Source: Ignelater luminosus
Lineage: Eukaryota > Arthropoda > Insecta > Coleoptera > Elateridae
NCBI GenBank assembly: GCA_011009095.1
Contig: VTPC01091030.1
Location: 17,283 to 81,282, forward strand
Direction: 5' to 3'
Length of the DNA: 64,000 bases
Below are positions 33,930 through 44,549 of this stretch, in pieces. A model generated the notes under the pieces. It did not search any database, was not told the DNA's origin, and was given only the letters and a program-made list of their open reading frames with translations. The translations under genes were made by a program, and so were the position numbers. Each line of letters opens with the position of its first letter. Positions within the stretch are counted from its first letter, which is position 1.

Positions 33930-34940
33930 TTATAGCTTGCATCTCCTTTCTGATACATGCCGTACTTTTCTGACAATGGGACGTTGGAAAACCAAGCCGA
34001 ACCGTGGGTTACCGTAAGCAAGTTATTGAAAGAGGAAAATCAAGTCCATTGCATTTACAGTACTAGAGATGGGCCATTGCAGAGTGAAGCCTAATTGAGA
34101 ATGTTTTGGTCTAAAATCTAACTCGTACTATAATTCTGTCCCGGTACAGGTTTTGATTTGCATATCCGTCAGGCTCCAAGGAGATATGGTAGTTCAATCT
34201 CTCTCTCCGCGAGAATCACAGTCTTCTCTGAAACTGTAGAGAGACCAGATGAATTGCTTCATCGAGTCGTGATGAATTTAGATTGAAACATGAGAACGCA
34301 GTCTCCGTAAATGCACCTCGTTCTAAAAGCAATACTATATCAAATTTGGGGCTTCAAGAAAAAACTATTGAGGACCAATTCTGTCTGTTACATCTTCAAG
34401 GGAATACGGTAGTCATTAGATCCCAGTTTTCCAGACGTTTTGCAATAGAAATCTACTATGTAACAAGCAAGATGTTCGTTTGCTTGTTTAAATAGACCTT
34501 CCGGAACTAGATAAGACTTTTAGAATGATGATCCTTGTTGCAATAGGAATTCATGATACGATTGCTGCCTCTGCAACAAAAAGTAATGAGTGAATGTTCT
34601 TTAACACATTGATATCAAAACTACCATATTCATTGTAAGCTAGTGACTTTTTGTTAGAAGATATGACATTGTCAGATCGAGAGAATAGCAAGGCTCGATG
34701 ATTCAGTGGCTTAGTGTAGAACGCAACCATTGTCCAAAAACTTGCCAAGATGTAACTGTGGCTATAAAAACAGCTATTAGAGCCGTGCTCGAGATTCTTT
34801 TAGGACTTCCTGGCTTTTCTACTTAGGTAAGAAAGGAGGCTTCTCTCAGAATGAAGAATGCAAATAAGACTGGACATATCAAATACAGGCATTTCTTTGA
34901 AACCGTATATACCTGGAAGATCGTGAAGTGCTTAAACGTT
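33930..34940. other. No gene seen
   Basis: Short frames only. Two similar blocks (gctccaaggagatatggtag near 34170 and tcttcaagggaatacggtag near 34394) hint at an old duplication with an offset of about 225 bp. Confidence 0.35.
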
Positions 34941-34944
34941 TTCC

Positions 34945-35400
34945 CTTGGCTTTCCAAGCAGAGGTCTATTTAAATTTCTTGCGACAGTCAAGTAGCATTA
35001 AAAACAATCTTCTTAACGAGAACTAGAACTTGGTGAGCTCGCCACAACAAAGGAAGTCAGTTTTATCTGGGTTTCTTGGCATAAACAAGGAGACAAAGGC
35101 ATCTGCTTAGGGCTACAGTGGCTGCCACCATGCTAAGCTGGACTAGCTAATAAAAAGAAGTCGAAAGACCCTAGGCCTTCTGATAGGTGTACTATCTTTG
35201 TACTTTGAGAGGGCACAGAATGAGAGGCATGTGAAATGTTTGAAGTTTGATACCGTGCAGACCAATTTTTGCCTGAGCCGACATTCCTAGTTTTATAGGA
35301 AAGTGGTCAGATCTAGATACAGATGAGAAAATAGATGCAATCGTAGAGGTGGTTAGCAACACTTTTCACAACTGCACTCTAGATGCGCCAGAACTGTGAC
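34945..35400 (+). pseudogene. Possible RNase H relic of a non-LTR element
   Basis: Frames read FPLAFQAEVYLNFL (compare the FQAEVYAI strand of RNase H) at about 34940-34980 and GELATTKEVSFIWVSWHKQGD (compare VxLIWVPGHxGxxGN) at about 35030-35095. Stops and frameshifts interrupt. Weak but in the right order. Confidence 0.4.
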
Positions 35401-36376
35401 GGGGAATTTTTCCAGTGAGATCCACGTGTCTTCATAGGATGCCTAAACAATAATAAAATTAAAAATGTTTCTTAAACTTTATAATCTTGTTATTTCTTAT
35501 CTAACTGTTACAAGGACGAACAAAAGCCTTGAACGGTTTTGGATAAATTGTCACAACATTGTAAGCATCTATAATGACAGACCTTTTGTATGTGAAGTCT
35601 AATTTAATAATTAGCTATTTCTGACTAAAATAGAGTAGAAACAAAGCTCATTATCTCTTGTAACTTCTTATGTGTTGAGCTTATAGCAGTAAAAACAGCT
35701 TGCATAAAGCTAATAATAAACATCGAGAAGCCAGATAAGCAAAATGCAACAAAAGCAGTCTGTGCCAGCAATGTATGTCAGAACATAAATAAAGATAAGT
35801 GACTTTAACACATTTTTTGTGTTGTTTTGAACTTTATACGTGCACTGAAAGTATTACTGATATTTTTTGGTTTAGGTCTGTGGTTTATTTTTAAATAATA
35901 ATTCCATTGAAAAACACCGTTATTTGGTTGTTCTCCATTCGTTATTTGGGTTATCAGTGCTAGTCTAGTAACCTACATAGGAAATGTTGGGCGCAACAGC
36001 AAGAAATTAGTAAATTATTTATTAAAAGAGTTTGTGTTATTTACCAAATTTTCTTTTCTTTGAATCTTTCCATGGCAAATTCTCTACCATGCATGAATGT
36101 CTCTTTGAAGATTCAATAATTTATTGAGTTATTGATCATAATATTAAATAAATATGTCCAAAGTGGATAGTGCGTGCGTTTTTTTGTAGATAAGTAAATC
36201 CAGTTTTGCTTAGTAGCTGTAATTACTCGAAAGTGTTGACCTAGATTGAAAAATTATGGTAGGTCAGTAGCTGCAATGCATTAGGTGATTGTTATGAATC
36301 TCTATAACTCTGGGAAACAATTAAATTACATTTAAAGGTTAAAGATGTTAATACTTTTGTAGTTCATAGATGATAA
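35401..36376. other. AT-rich region before the BEL element
   Basis: No frames. I looked for a 5' LTR matching 41464-41895 and saw none. Confidence 0.5.
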
Positions 36377-37330
36377 TATAATGAATTAGACTTCATACAA
36401 TTACAAGAAAGATTAAGTAAAATCAAAACATTACTTGACGAATTTGATGAAATACAATGCCATATCGAAAGTGCTTCTGAGGCTATAGAAGACAAGCTGC
36501 ATGAGCGGGAAAAATTTAAAAACAATTTCTTCACACAAATCTCAATAGCTAAAAAAATCATAAAAGACAATGAAGCGCAATCGGTGGCTTCTTCGGCGCA
36601 GGTGTCTCCTATACCCTCGGAACAGGGCAGTATCACAAGCAATCGGCTAGCGGGCCACTTGATCAAGTTACCTACGATCCAGTTGCCAAAATTCGATGGA
36701 TACTATTCCAATTGGCTGGAATTCCGCGACACATACGAGTCCCTCATACATGACAACGAAAGTATTAGCGGAATACAAAAATTTCACTCTGGAAGGAAGT
36801 GCGTCTCAGGTAATACGGTCATTAGAATTCATGTCGCATGGAGCGCGTTGCTTGATCGCTATGACAATCGGAAACTGTTAATACATAATCACGTCAAGGC
36901 GTTATTTAAAATCGAAGCTGCAACAAAAGAATCAGCCGAGTGTTTGAGAAAAATAATGAACTCGGTGTGTAAAAATTTGCGTGCTTTGCAGCAATTAGAC
37001 CAACCAATTGAAAATTGGGACACTTTAATTGTGTACTTAGATTCGTCAAAGTTAGACTCCAATTCAATGAGGGAATGGGAGAATTACAAAGTAGATAAAA
37101 AGGTCCCTTCGCTAGATGACCTAAAGACATTCCTAAAGGCACGCGCGGACGTGCTGGAACATTGCAAGTGCACCAAAACGAGAAAAGGTATGGTGCAAAC
37201 AACACAAAAGGATTTTTGGCGACCAATGCATAACAAAACACGACCAAGTGTGGAATCTGCAATAAGGAACATTATTTTCAAAATTGTTCTCAATTCTTAA
37301 AATTAAGCAAGGAACAAAAGGTCGAAAATT
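36377..37330 (+). pseudogene. BEL/Pao gag
   Basis: The frame is open from 36377, before the first ATG at 36584. It reads a coiled-coil-like N-terminus, then LPTIQLPKFDGYYSNWLEFR (the DUF1759 core) and VAWSALLDRYDNRKLLIHNH. Between about 36780 and 36850 the homologous reading switches to the +3 frame (TLEGSASQVIRSLEF) and back, so two frameshifts compensate and downstream gag returns to its frame. A third shift near 37250 leads into the first zinc knuckle. Confidence 0.85.
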
Positions 37331-37674
37331 TACGCGATTTAAAACTTTGCTTTAACTGCTTAAGACCGGGACACCGAAGTAAAGTGTGTAGGAGGGGAAC
37401 GTGTAAAAAATGCGAAGGGAAACATCACACCTTACTACATAACGAACAGGGGATTTCTCAAACGAGTTCAAAATGTGAAGGGGTCGTTAGCGCTCCGAAA
37501 AATAACGTAGCAATGTCGGCATGCACCTCTAAAACTCACGTTTTATTATCAATTTTAGATAAGCACCGCAGTCCACATACAATACGCGCTCTCTTAGATT
37601 CCGGTTGCCAGTCAAGTTATATTGCTTGGGATGGATCATATCCGGTTCTATTGGCAAAACACAAAACTCACTAG
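37250..37674 (+). pseudogene. BEL/Pao zinc knuckles and aspartic protease
   Basis: Knuckle 1 is CGICNKEHYFQNC, knuckle 2 CFNCLRPGHRSKVC, and a third partial one is CKKCEGKHHTLLH. The protease active site follows as ALLDSGCQSSYI (Asp-Ser-Gly). After about 37625 the frame is lost and pol continues in the frame of 37605-37958. Confidence 0.85.
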
Positions 37675-37689
37675 TATCGTGTAATTTCA

Positions 37690-37958
37690 CTCAAAATCTT
37701 GATATCCAAAATCAGTTGCTGCGATTTTGGGAACTAGAGGAGCGTTCCTCTTCCAAACCGCTCTCCGAAGAAGAGATAACTTGCGAGGCACACTTATTGA
37801 GACATACAAAACGAACCGAAGATAGAAGGTTCGTAGTGGCAATTTCGTTCAAAGATACGCTAGAAAAACTGCGGGATTCGCACACTCAAGCAGTACATAC
37901 GAGTAGATTCTTATTTCTTGAAAGAAAGCTACAAAATAGACCGAAAGTGAAAGAGTAA
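37690..37958 (+). pseudogene. BEL/Pao pol, region before RT, cut by the mariner insertion
   Basis: Reads RFWELEERSSSKPLSEEEI, then KRTEDRRFVVAISFKDTLEK and FLFLERKLQNRPKVKE, the conserved linker before BEL/Pao RT. The frame ends exactly at the TA target of the mariner-like element. Confidence 0.8.
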
Positions 37959-37960
37959 TA

Positions 37961-37991
37961 AAGGGTTTTCCAATAAGAGGTGTTATTTTGA
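37961..37991 (+). repeat. Terminal inverted repeat (plus-strand left end), mariner-like copy 2
   Basis: 31 bp, perfect inverted match to 39235-39265. TA precedes it. Confidence 0.93.
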
Positions 37992-38065
37992 TATTCAAAG
38001 AAAAGTGCCATTTTTTAATATAAATGATCGGATGTTTATTTCATTATAAAGAGGAAGGTATGCCG

Positions 38066-39151
38066 TTAATAGTGGAAAATAACATCAGGCAAATGACCAC
38101 CACGACCACGCTTACAGGACAATATCCTTTTCATGAAATTTTCCATAACCAAATCGCAAAGTGGCTGCCCTATGTCCTCGATAGCCTCACGAATTCCATC
38201 TTTGAGGTCTTGAATCGACGCTGGGCTGTTGGCGTAGACCTTCTCTTTCACGTGGCCCCAAAGAAAGAAGTCGCAAGGTGTTAAATCACAAGATCTCGGT
38301 GGCCAATTGTGATCACCTCTTCGAGAGATAACACGGTCCGGAAACTTTTTCCGTAAAAGATCAATGGTTTCGTTGCTTGTGTGGCACGTAGCGCCGTCTT
38401 GTTGAAAGTAAACGTTGTCCAGATCAATACCATCCAATTCCGGCCATAAAAAATCGTTAATCATCTCTCGATAGCGCAATTCAGTCACCGTAACTGTTGC
38501 TCCAGCTTCATTTTCGAAAAAGTAAGGTCCAATGACTCCGCCGGACCATAAACCGCACCAAACAGTCACACGTTGAGGATAGAGAGACTTTTCAACAATA
38601 ACTCTTGGATTTTCTGAGCCCCAGATCCGACAATTTTGCTTGTTGACGAAGCCACCGAGGTGGAAATGGGCCTCATCACTCAAGATGATTTTTCGATGGA
38701 ATTCTGGATCATTTTCATGCATTTCAACGACCCAATCAGCAAAGACACGACGTTGTTGATGATCGGCCGGCTTGAGTTCTTGTGTTAACTGGACTTTATA
38801 AGCCTTAAGACCCAAATCTTTATGCAAAATACGGTGTAATGACGTTTGTGGAATGGCTAATTCCAAAGAACGACGAGGAATGGACAAACCTGGGTTTTCT
38901 TTAACACTTTCGGCTACAACAGCAATATTCTCGGCTGTTCTTGAGCGACGTGCACGGGTTTTATTCTTCACATCACTAACTTGTCCCAAGAGCTCGAATT
39001 TTTTCACCAATTTCTGTATTGCGGTCCGACAAGGTGCTTCACGGTGACCCAAAAATGTTCGAGTTTTACGAACCGTCTCTGCCAAATTTTCACCAGTTTT
39101 ATAGTGAATTTTAATAATTTCAATGCGTTGTTGAAGCGTGTATCGTTCCAT
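38066..39151 (-). CDS. Mariner-like transposase, 361 aa, DD36D (copy 2)
   Basis: Same protein as 10922-12007, with Thr instead of Asn at residue 19. Helix-turn-helix regions at about 8-55 and 72-112; catalytic Asp 159, 252 and 289. The reading frame is uninterrupted, with the same 5' and 3' untranslated parts as copy 1. The perfect terminal repeats make this copy the better candidate for an active element. Its plus-strand frames (38024-38284, 38853-39047) are shadows. Confidence 0.95.
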   Translation of the reverse strand: MERYTLQQRIEIIKIHYKTGENLAETVRKTRTFLGHREAPCRTAIQKLVKKFELLGQVSDVKNKTRARRSRTAENIAVVAESVKENPGLSIPRRSLELAIPQTSLHRILHKDLGLKAYKVQLTQELKPADHQQRRVFADWVVEMHENDPEFHRKIILSDEAHFHLGGFVNKQNCRIWGSENPRVIVEKSLYPQRVTVWCGLWSGGVIGPYFFENEAGATVTVTELRYREMINDFLWPELDGIDLDNVYFQQDGATCHTSNETIDLLRKKFPDRVISRRGDHNWPPRSCDLTPCDFFLWGHVKEKVYANSPASIQDLKDGIREAIEDIGQPLCDLVMENFMKRILSCKRGRGGHLPDVIFHY

Positions 39152-39234
39152 ATTTATTAATGGCGTAGTTTCTACTTGTCAAATGTCAAAAAATGATAGC
39201 TTCAAAAGTGACATCTACCGAAATAGCGGGCTAT

Positions 39235-39265
39235 TCAAAATAACACCTCTTATTGGAAAACCCTT
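39235..39265 (-). repeat. Terminal inverted repeat (plus-strand right end), mariner-like copy 2
   Basis: Perfect partner of 37961-37991; TA follows. Confidence 0.93.
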
Positions 39266-39267
39266 TA

Positions 39268-39830
39268 TTTTGAATTCATGCGAGAATACCAATCGAAACT
39301 TAAAATCTCGAACAAGCCGGCTACTACATACCGCATCATTCTGTGTTGAAAAACGAGAGTCTCACTACAAAATTGCAAGTCGTATTCGATGCGGCTGCTC
39401 CATCAAGCACCGGATATTCACTGAAAATTTTACAAATGACCTGACCGACCATTCAAGATGACTTATTCTCCATTCTTCTTAGATTCAGACAGCATAGTTA
39501 CGTAATAGCGGGTGACGTTGACAAAACGTACAGACAAGTGCAGATAGCAGCAGAATAAAGATGCTTGCAAAGAATACTGTGGTGCAATACTGTAACTTAC
39601 GGAACAACTCCGGCATCCTTTTTGGCAGTGCGTTGCTTGTTTCAATTAGCCGAAGAAAATGCAAATAAATATCCAGAACTATCCGAAATAATCAAAAACG
39701 ACTTCTATGCTGACGACATACTAAGTGGTTCGGATTCCGTAGAAGAAGCCGCATCTATAGCCGTCTATTTCCGAAATATTAAAGCAGAGTCACTTTGAGT
39801 TACGCAAATTTTACTCAAATAATAGCGAAG
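39268..39830 (+). pseudogene. BEL/Pao reverse transcriptase remains
   Basis: The reading resumes right after the mariner end with FMREYQSKLKIS. It continues in changing frames with VFDAAAPSSTGYSL, a GDVDKTYRQVQI motif (first active-site Asp), TYGTTPASFLAVRCLFQLA and the active-site box FYADDILSGSDSVEEA (39700-39750). A small deletion near 39560 removes part of the palm, and stops occur near 39440 and 39555. Not functional. Confidence 0.82.
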
Positions 39831-39879
39831 TCGTAAAATACGTTGTCGAAAATAATTCACCAATAAGAACTTTGTGCAG

Positions 39880-40322
39880 CTCCTAAGTCAATTGAATTGC
39901 ACGGATGTATTTTCTTAAGAGTTGTAAATCGACACGATAACGTCTTTATCAATCTCCTATGCGCCAAGACAAAGATAGCACGGTTAAAAACTATGACGTT
40001 ACCTCGGTTAGAACTTTCCGGCGGTACAGTCCTAGCCAAGTTAACAGACAAAGTGGTCAAATCGCAAAAAGTAAGGATTGACAACTGTGTGTTTTGGACA
40101 GATTCCACTATCGTGCTAGGTTGGTTAAAACTTCCACCAAATAAATTCAAAACCTTTGTAAGCAATAGGATATCTGAGATTCAACAATTGACCAGTTCGG
40201 GTAAATGGCATCACGTACCAAGTAGGGACAATCCTGCAAACTTGGGAGTTAAAGCCAGTGAAATGAAAAATTTGCAATTATGGTGGAACGGGCCCCCAAT
40301 GGCTGTCCGGAAATTCCTCTAA
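39880..40322 (+). pseudogene. BEL/Pao RNase H region
   Basis: Contains AKTKIARLKTMTLPRLELSG, FWTDSTIVLGWLK (Asp of the RNase H third strand) and WHHVPSRDNPAN, the typical end of the domain; the Asp-Leu-Ala-Ser-Arg part that normally follows is missing. Stop at 40322 is a frameshift. Confidence 0.8.
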
Positions 40323-41471
40323 TTGGCCAAAAGCTGTAACCGCGGAAAACAGCAATCTCGAATTGCCCGACATTCAAAAGGGAACTCACGTGTTCGTTTC
40401 TCAACAAACTGATACATTTTCAATAAAAAACTTCTTTAAACTCCAAAGATTAAAGCGTGTTGTAGCATGGATGTTAAGATTTAGAACCAACGCCAAATGC
40501 CAATTGCGTGAGGCCTGCTTACAACCGAGTCCGTTTTTCTTTACAACTGGCATTGATTATGCAGGTCCACTTCTAATAAAAGATCGCAAGGATCGTGGAA
40601 GAAACATAAATAAATGTTATTTGGGAGTTTTTGTATGCTTTACCATAAAGACGGTTTACCTAAAACTCATTTTGGATTTAACGAAAGACGCGTTTATCAT
40701 GGCGCTAAAGCGATTCGTGTCGCGTCGCGGAAAACCAGCCCGTATTTTCTCTGACAACGGCACTACATTTATGGCAGCAAATTCAGAATTGAAAGTTAGG
40801 AAAATTTCTGGATCAGTGGAGTGGTAACCTAGTGGATTACTTTAAGCGAAATGGCAATCTAATGGCATTTCATACTCCCTTATTCGCGGGTAAGTCAGGC
40901 AAAAAACATCTCAAACGCGTTTCGTGCAATGCCCATCTTACTTTTGAGGAACTGAATACCTTGCTTGTGCAAGCCGAGGTAGTTTTAAACTCTCGTCCAC
41001 TTTTCCCTATGTCTGACGGTCCCAACGACCTAAATCCTTTGACTCCGGCTCACTTCCTAGTGGGGCGTCCACTTAGTTGCAGTGCCAAATCCGGATTTCA
41101 AGGAGATTCCAGTTGGCAGACTTAGCAGATATCAGCACATTCAACAATGTCAGCAGCAATTTTGGAAACGATGGAGAAGGGAGTACCTTTCCGAACTTCA
41201 ACAGGGAAGTAAATGGAAGATGCAACAAGGAGACATAACATCAGCAGCCATAGTCGTCATCAAGGATCACAACACGCCGCCCTTATTCTGGAAGCTTAGT
41301 CGGGTGACCCATCTTTACACAGGCAAGGATGGAGTTTGTCGAGTAGCGACCGTACGAACAGCCCAGGGTGACGCCAAGCGCTCATTTTCAAAACTCTGCT
41401 CGCGCGAAGTAGCAGGTTCAACGTTTTGGAAAAGCCTTCTCCGGCCTTCCAAGGTGGGAGGCATGTTATGA
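40323..41471 (+). pseudogene. BEL/Pao integrase and C-terminal region
   Basis: 40363-40827 has the linker and integrase core (FFTTGIDYAGPLL with the first Asp, RIFSDNGTTFMAAN with the second). The HHCC zinc finger that should precede the core is deleted: CQLREACLQPSPFF joins directly. 40832-41125 keeps [20 protein letters not shown] and [14 protein letters not shown] but the Glu-containing GGLWE motif is altered. 41082-41471 is the DUF5641-type end with [19 protein letters not shown] and RVATVRTAQGD. Each step changes frame. Confidence 0.82.
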
Positions 41472-41895
41472 TTTGTATATACCTTAGCGCGCGTGTGTGT
41501 TTGTGTGATCCGTTGTAAAACAATTATATAGGGCGGGTGCAAAATGCAGCGCATTTGACAACAATAGGGGTCTAAGTTTGTCGCCACGTTTGACACTTCT
41601 TTAAAAGGTGTTGCGGTCAGCGTGACGTCGCGTGGGGTGCATTTGGTGGACATTCTCATAGAGATTTAAGGACTTCCGATAGCAATGTTAAGAAATGCAT
41701 GCCGCCCTTTGTATGAATTGGTTCCAATGTTTGTAAGAGACGAAAAAATGGTCGCGACGGAAAAGCAAGTTGTCAGCTTTGTTTTTAGTTCTAAGTTGTT
41801 ATAGTTAGTTAAAAGACACGGGACGAGCAAGTCTACTCACTGTAATCTTTTTTGTAATGTGTAAATAAATGTAAAATTATTTAAAAAAGGAAATT
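41464..41895 (+). repeat. Putative 3' LTR of the BEL/Pao element
   Basis: Begins tgttatga directly at the end of pol, as BEL/Pao LTRs do, and contains an aataaa at about 41865. The right end is uncertain because no second copy was found to compare. Confidence 0.45.
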
Positions 41896-41899
41896 TTTT

Positions 41900-43490
41900 A
41901 TTTATCAGCAAAAATACTGAACAAAAGTTAAGAAATTCAACAAACTGATGTTAGTTCTCCAAATTATAATTTACATCCCTTATAAAGGGTGGAGATTTCA
42001 ATTTATGGGAATGCAACACAAGTTTAAGATGAAATTTAATTTAAATAAAAATTAAACTAAGAAACAATAAAACAACACAAAAACCTTACCTACTGTAACA
42101 TTACACGGTTTCCTCGAGCAATAAACAAGAAAGCTGCTAGAAACTCAATCAAGTAATGGAAAAACTGCAAACGTGTCAAGATTTTTCATCTTAAAACATC
42201 TTGCTGCTACATCAAAGTCAACTAATAGTAATGCAATCACGATCAACACATTGGTTTTCAAATGAAACCTACAAGATAAATTACCAGTACGCATTTTGCA
42301 ATATACGCACTTCGATGAGTTCACGGTTTTTATCGTGGTGGATTGAGGATACATGCTGGAATTATCATAAAGTAATTATTATTGTTATGTGTTTTTTATA
42401 ATATTTTTTTAAAGATAAATAGTACAATCTTAACGTAGTCTTCACGTGGGAAATGCAACTATACAGGGTGTCAAAGTTTCATATATTTCTTTTCTGTTTT
42501 TACAAGAGCTCTGTAAGGTTGAACTATTTGGCGTGATTTTTGCTACTGGAGAAAAACAAAGACTGTTGATATGATATAAAGTACCAACACCGAACAGAAG
42601 ACGATTGCAAATTGAGCTCAATAACGATTTTCTCTCCAAGTAAGATTTGACAAGTTTAAATGTCAATCAATTTAAAGGTTATCAAAATTCAAATTGAAAA
42701 ATGTAGTTAAAAATGCCTTATTGTTGCTTATTAAATCATTCAATTCGGCCTCCCGCAAGATTGGGGTGAAATTCATTAAAAAGATGAACGTTTAATTGCT
42801 TCTAACCTAACCATACTCTCGCTTCGCCCCCCCCCCACACAAGATTGAGGTGGAATTTTTATACGCGGGTCTTGTTGCAGTAGGAGGTTGGGAGTGTGTA
42901 CAGCAGCTGATTTAGTTGCCAACTTCATTGCTTCTATCGTGCAACATAACCTCAGATGTGTTTGTTTTTCGTCGGTTTCGCCAAGTTTGGATTAATTTTT
43001 CTTGAAATTAACAGTACTACTTGAAGAAATATACAAAACTCCAGAAAATTACACTTGTAAATACGAAATCTGACTGTTTATTCACTGAAAATTATTACAA
43101 CATTCAACTATTTTTATTATTCACTTCACACCATATTTCCATGGTTACATTTTCATTATTACTGCCCAACAGACACTGTTATTGTCGTTACCTTCTAACA
43201 CTCCTTCTCATGAAATTCTCTTCCTTGAGGGCACTGGCTTTGTGTTTAGAATTGGATGTATCTGAAAGGAAGTATTCTATATTACGAAATGTGGTAAATA
43301 ATATTCATGATAATATATACGTTTCCTAGCAGATGCTCCTTCAATAAAATAAGAAATGAGATTATTTGTATGGACCTGCAACAAATTTTAAATAAAACTT
43401 CTGTCAGAAATAAATCAAAATAAAAATGGAACTTTGGTGTGCAAATGGAAGTTTGGTACAGCATCTATAAGCAAACCTTTACGAACCAGA
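41900..43490. other. No gene recognised
   Basis: Contains short unrecognised frames, a run of ten C at about 42826-42836, and two related phrases (cgcaagattggggtgaaatt at about 42754 and cacaagattgaggtggaatt at about 42838). Position 42463 begins acagggtgtcaaag, a sequence style seen at ends of small insect transposons, but no partner end was found. Confidence 0.4.
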
Positions 43491-43499
43491 CAGTACTGA

Positions 43500-44470
43500 T
43501 GAGTTCATGGTTTTAATCACTTTTTGTCTTCTCAAGATGACCAGCAGCCCGGCAGAAGAGCTTTGGAAAGATTCACACTCGTCTTCTACATTGTACTGTA
43601 GACCAATACAATTCTCTGCCATTAAAGAAAATACTACCTTGGTATTGTCCGAGGAAAATAGAACGAAGGATTTAATAAGTAAGCTGTGCAGCCACACCAC
43701 AGTAAAAATGGGTTTCAGAATACAGTATCCTACAATATGCTTTTTACAATGTCCGGGACAAATGCATGTGCCAGTACCCAACGAAGAAAATTACAGATTT
43801 AGACTATCTATTAGTTGTCATTGTTATAGCCTGTCTTTGAAACCTGTCAAGAACGTGGCACAGATCATAAGGTAATTTCTCAGGAAAGAAAAAATGAAAT
43901 TCAAGCTCAATTTAAATCAAAAATGGGCTTAATAGTAGATAAACCTTTGGAACGTCAAATGGCGGTAATACTGCAAGACGATTATTTGCAAAATGCTCAC
44001 CAGTCTTTAGAAATGACCGGAATCGACTAAAAACTTGTCTCCAATTTATATACAATCTTAAGAGTGATAGCCTGTGGGGTAGAAATAAATGTGCCTATTT
44101 TTGCCAAGAAGTTGTAAGAGAGAAACAATTACTGTTTGTCACTTTATGGTTGGTATTATATGCCTTAAAGTTTACATAAGCTTCTTGTCCATGGTTCGGA
44201 CATAATCTTCTTTTTTGAACTCTCAAAAAAGCAGCTATCTGAAGAGGCTTTAGAAGCTAGTCAGAAAGAGGTTAGAAAACACAAATTGAATCATACAAGA
44301 AAGTCTTCTAGGACAGATTGCAATAAAGATCTTCTAAAACATCTTTTGAGATCCAATCCACTCTTGTGTAGCCTCAGGACCCCGAGGTAAAAACATACGA
44401 AGATCTTGACTTCAAAATTATGAAATATCTTGCCTGGAAGAAAGATGTAGCGCGCTAGAACAAATTTTAT
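43500..44470 (+). pseudogene. Relic of an unclassified transposon-like protein family
   Basis: Broken frames read KSKMGLIVDKPLERQMAVIL, then ITLRTL-like and RVIACGVEINVPIFAKK, WYYMP (stop) SLHKLLVHGSDII, QLSEEALEASQKEVRKHK and NHTRKSSRTDCNKDLLKHLL. This order (a cofactor-free DNA-transposon-like protein ending with a SEEAxEA-x-R-K motif) is one I know from many repeated, unannotated insect and cnidarian proteins, but I cannot name the family with confidence. At least five stops or frameshifts. 43507-43875 may be its upstream part. Confidence 0.45.
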
Positions 44471-44549
44471 TAGACATATGAAAATTAAACTTGTAAAGTT
44501 TTAATTTTCTTTGTATTCTACTTCTGATTTTTATTCATGGCCGTCTTAC

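Larger units (their letters stand above)
37961..39265 (-). mobile_element. Intact mariner-like element, copy 2, inserted in BEL/Pao pol
   Basis: 1305 bp with perfect 31-bp terminal inverted repeats (37961-37991, 39235-39265) flanked by TA (37959-37960 and 39266-39267). Same length as copy 1 and opposite in orientation. By eye only two base differences were found in the whole element (codon 19 of the transposase and one base of a terminal repeat). It is the younger of the two nested elements. Confidence 0.95.
36377..41895 (+). mobile_element. Decayed BEL/Pao retrotransposon split by a mariner-like element
   Basis: Domain order gag with zinc knuckles, aspartic protease, RT, RNase H, integrase and the C-terminal DUF5641-type region is that of BEL/Pao elements. 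Gag and pol are interrupted by frameshifts, stops and small deletions. The mariner-like element at 37961-39265 sits inside the N-terminal part of pol. A putative 3' LTR begins tgttatgattt at 41464; no 5' LTR was found. Confidence 0.9.

Noticed and set aside
36906-37262. 118-codon hydrophobic minus-strand frame
   Set aside because: Antisense shadow of BEL/Pao gag.
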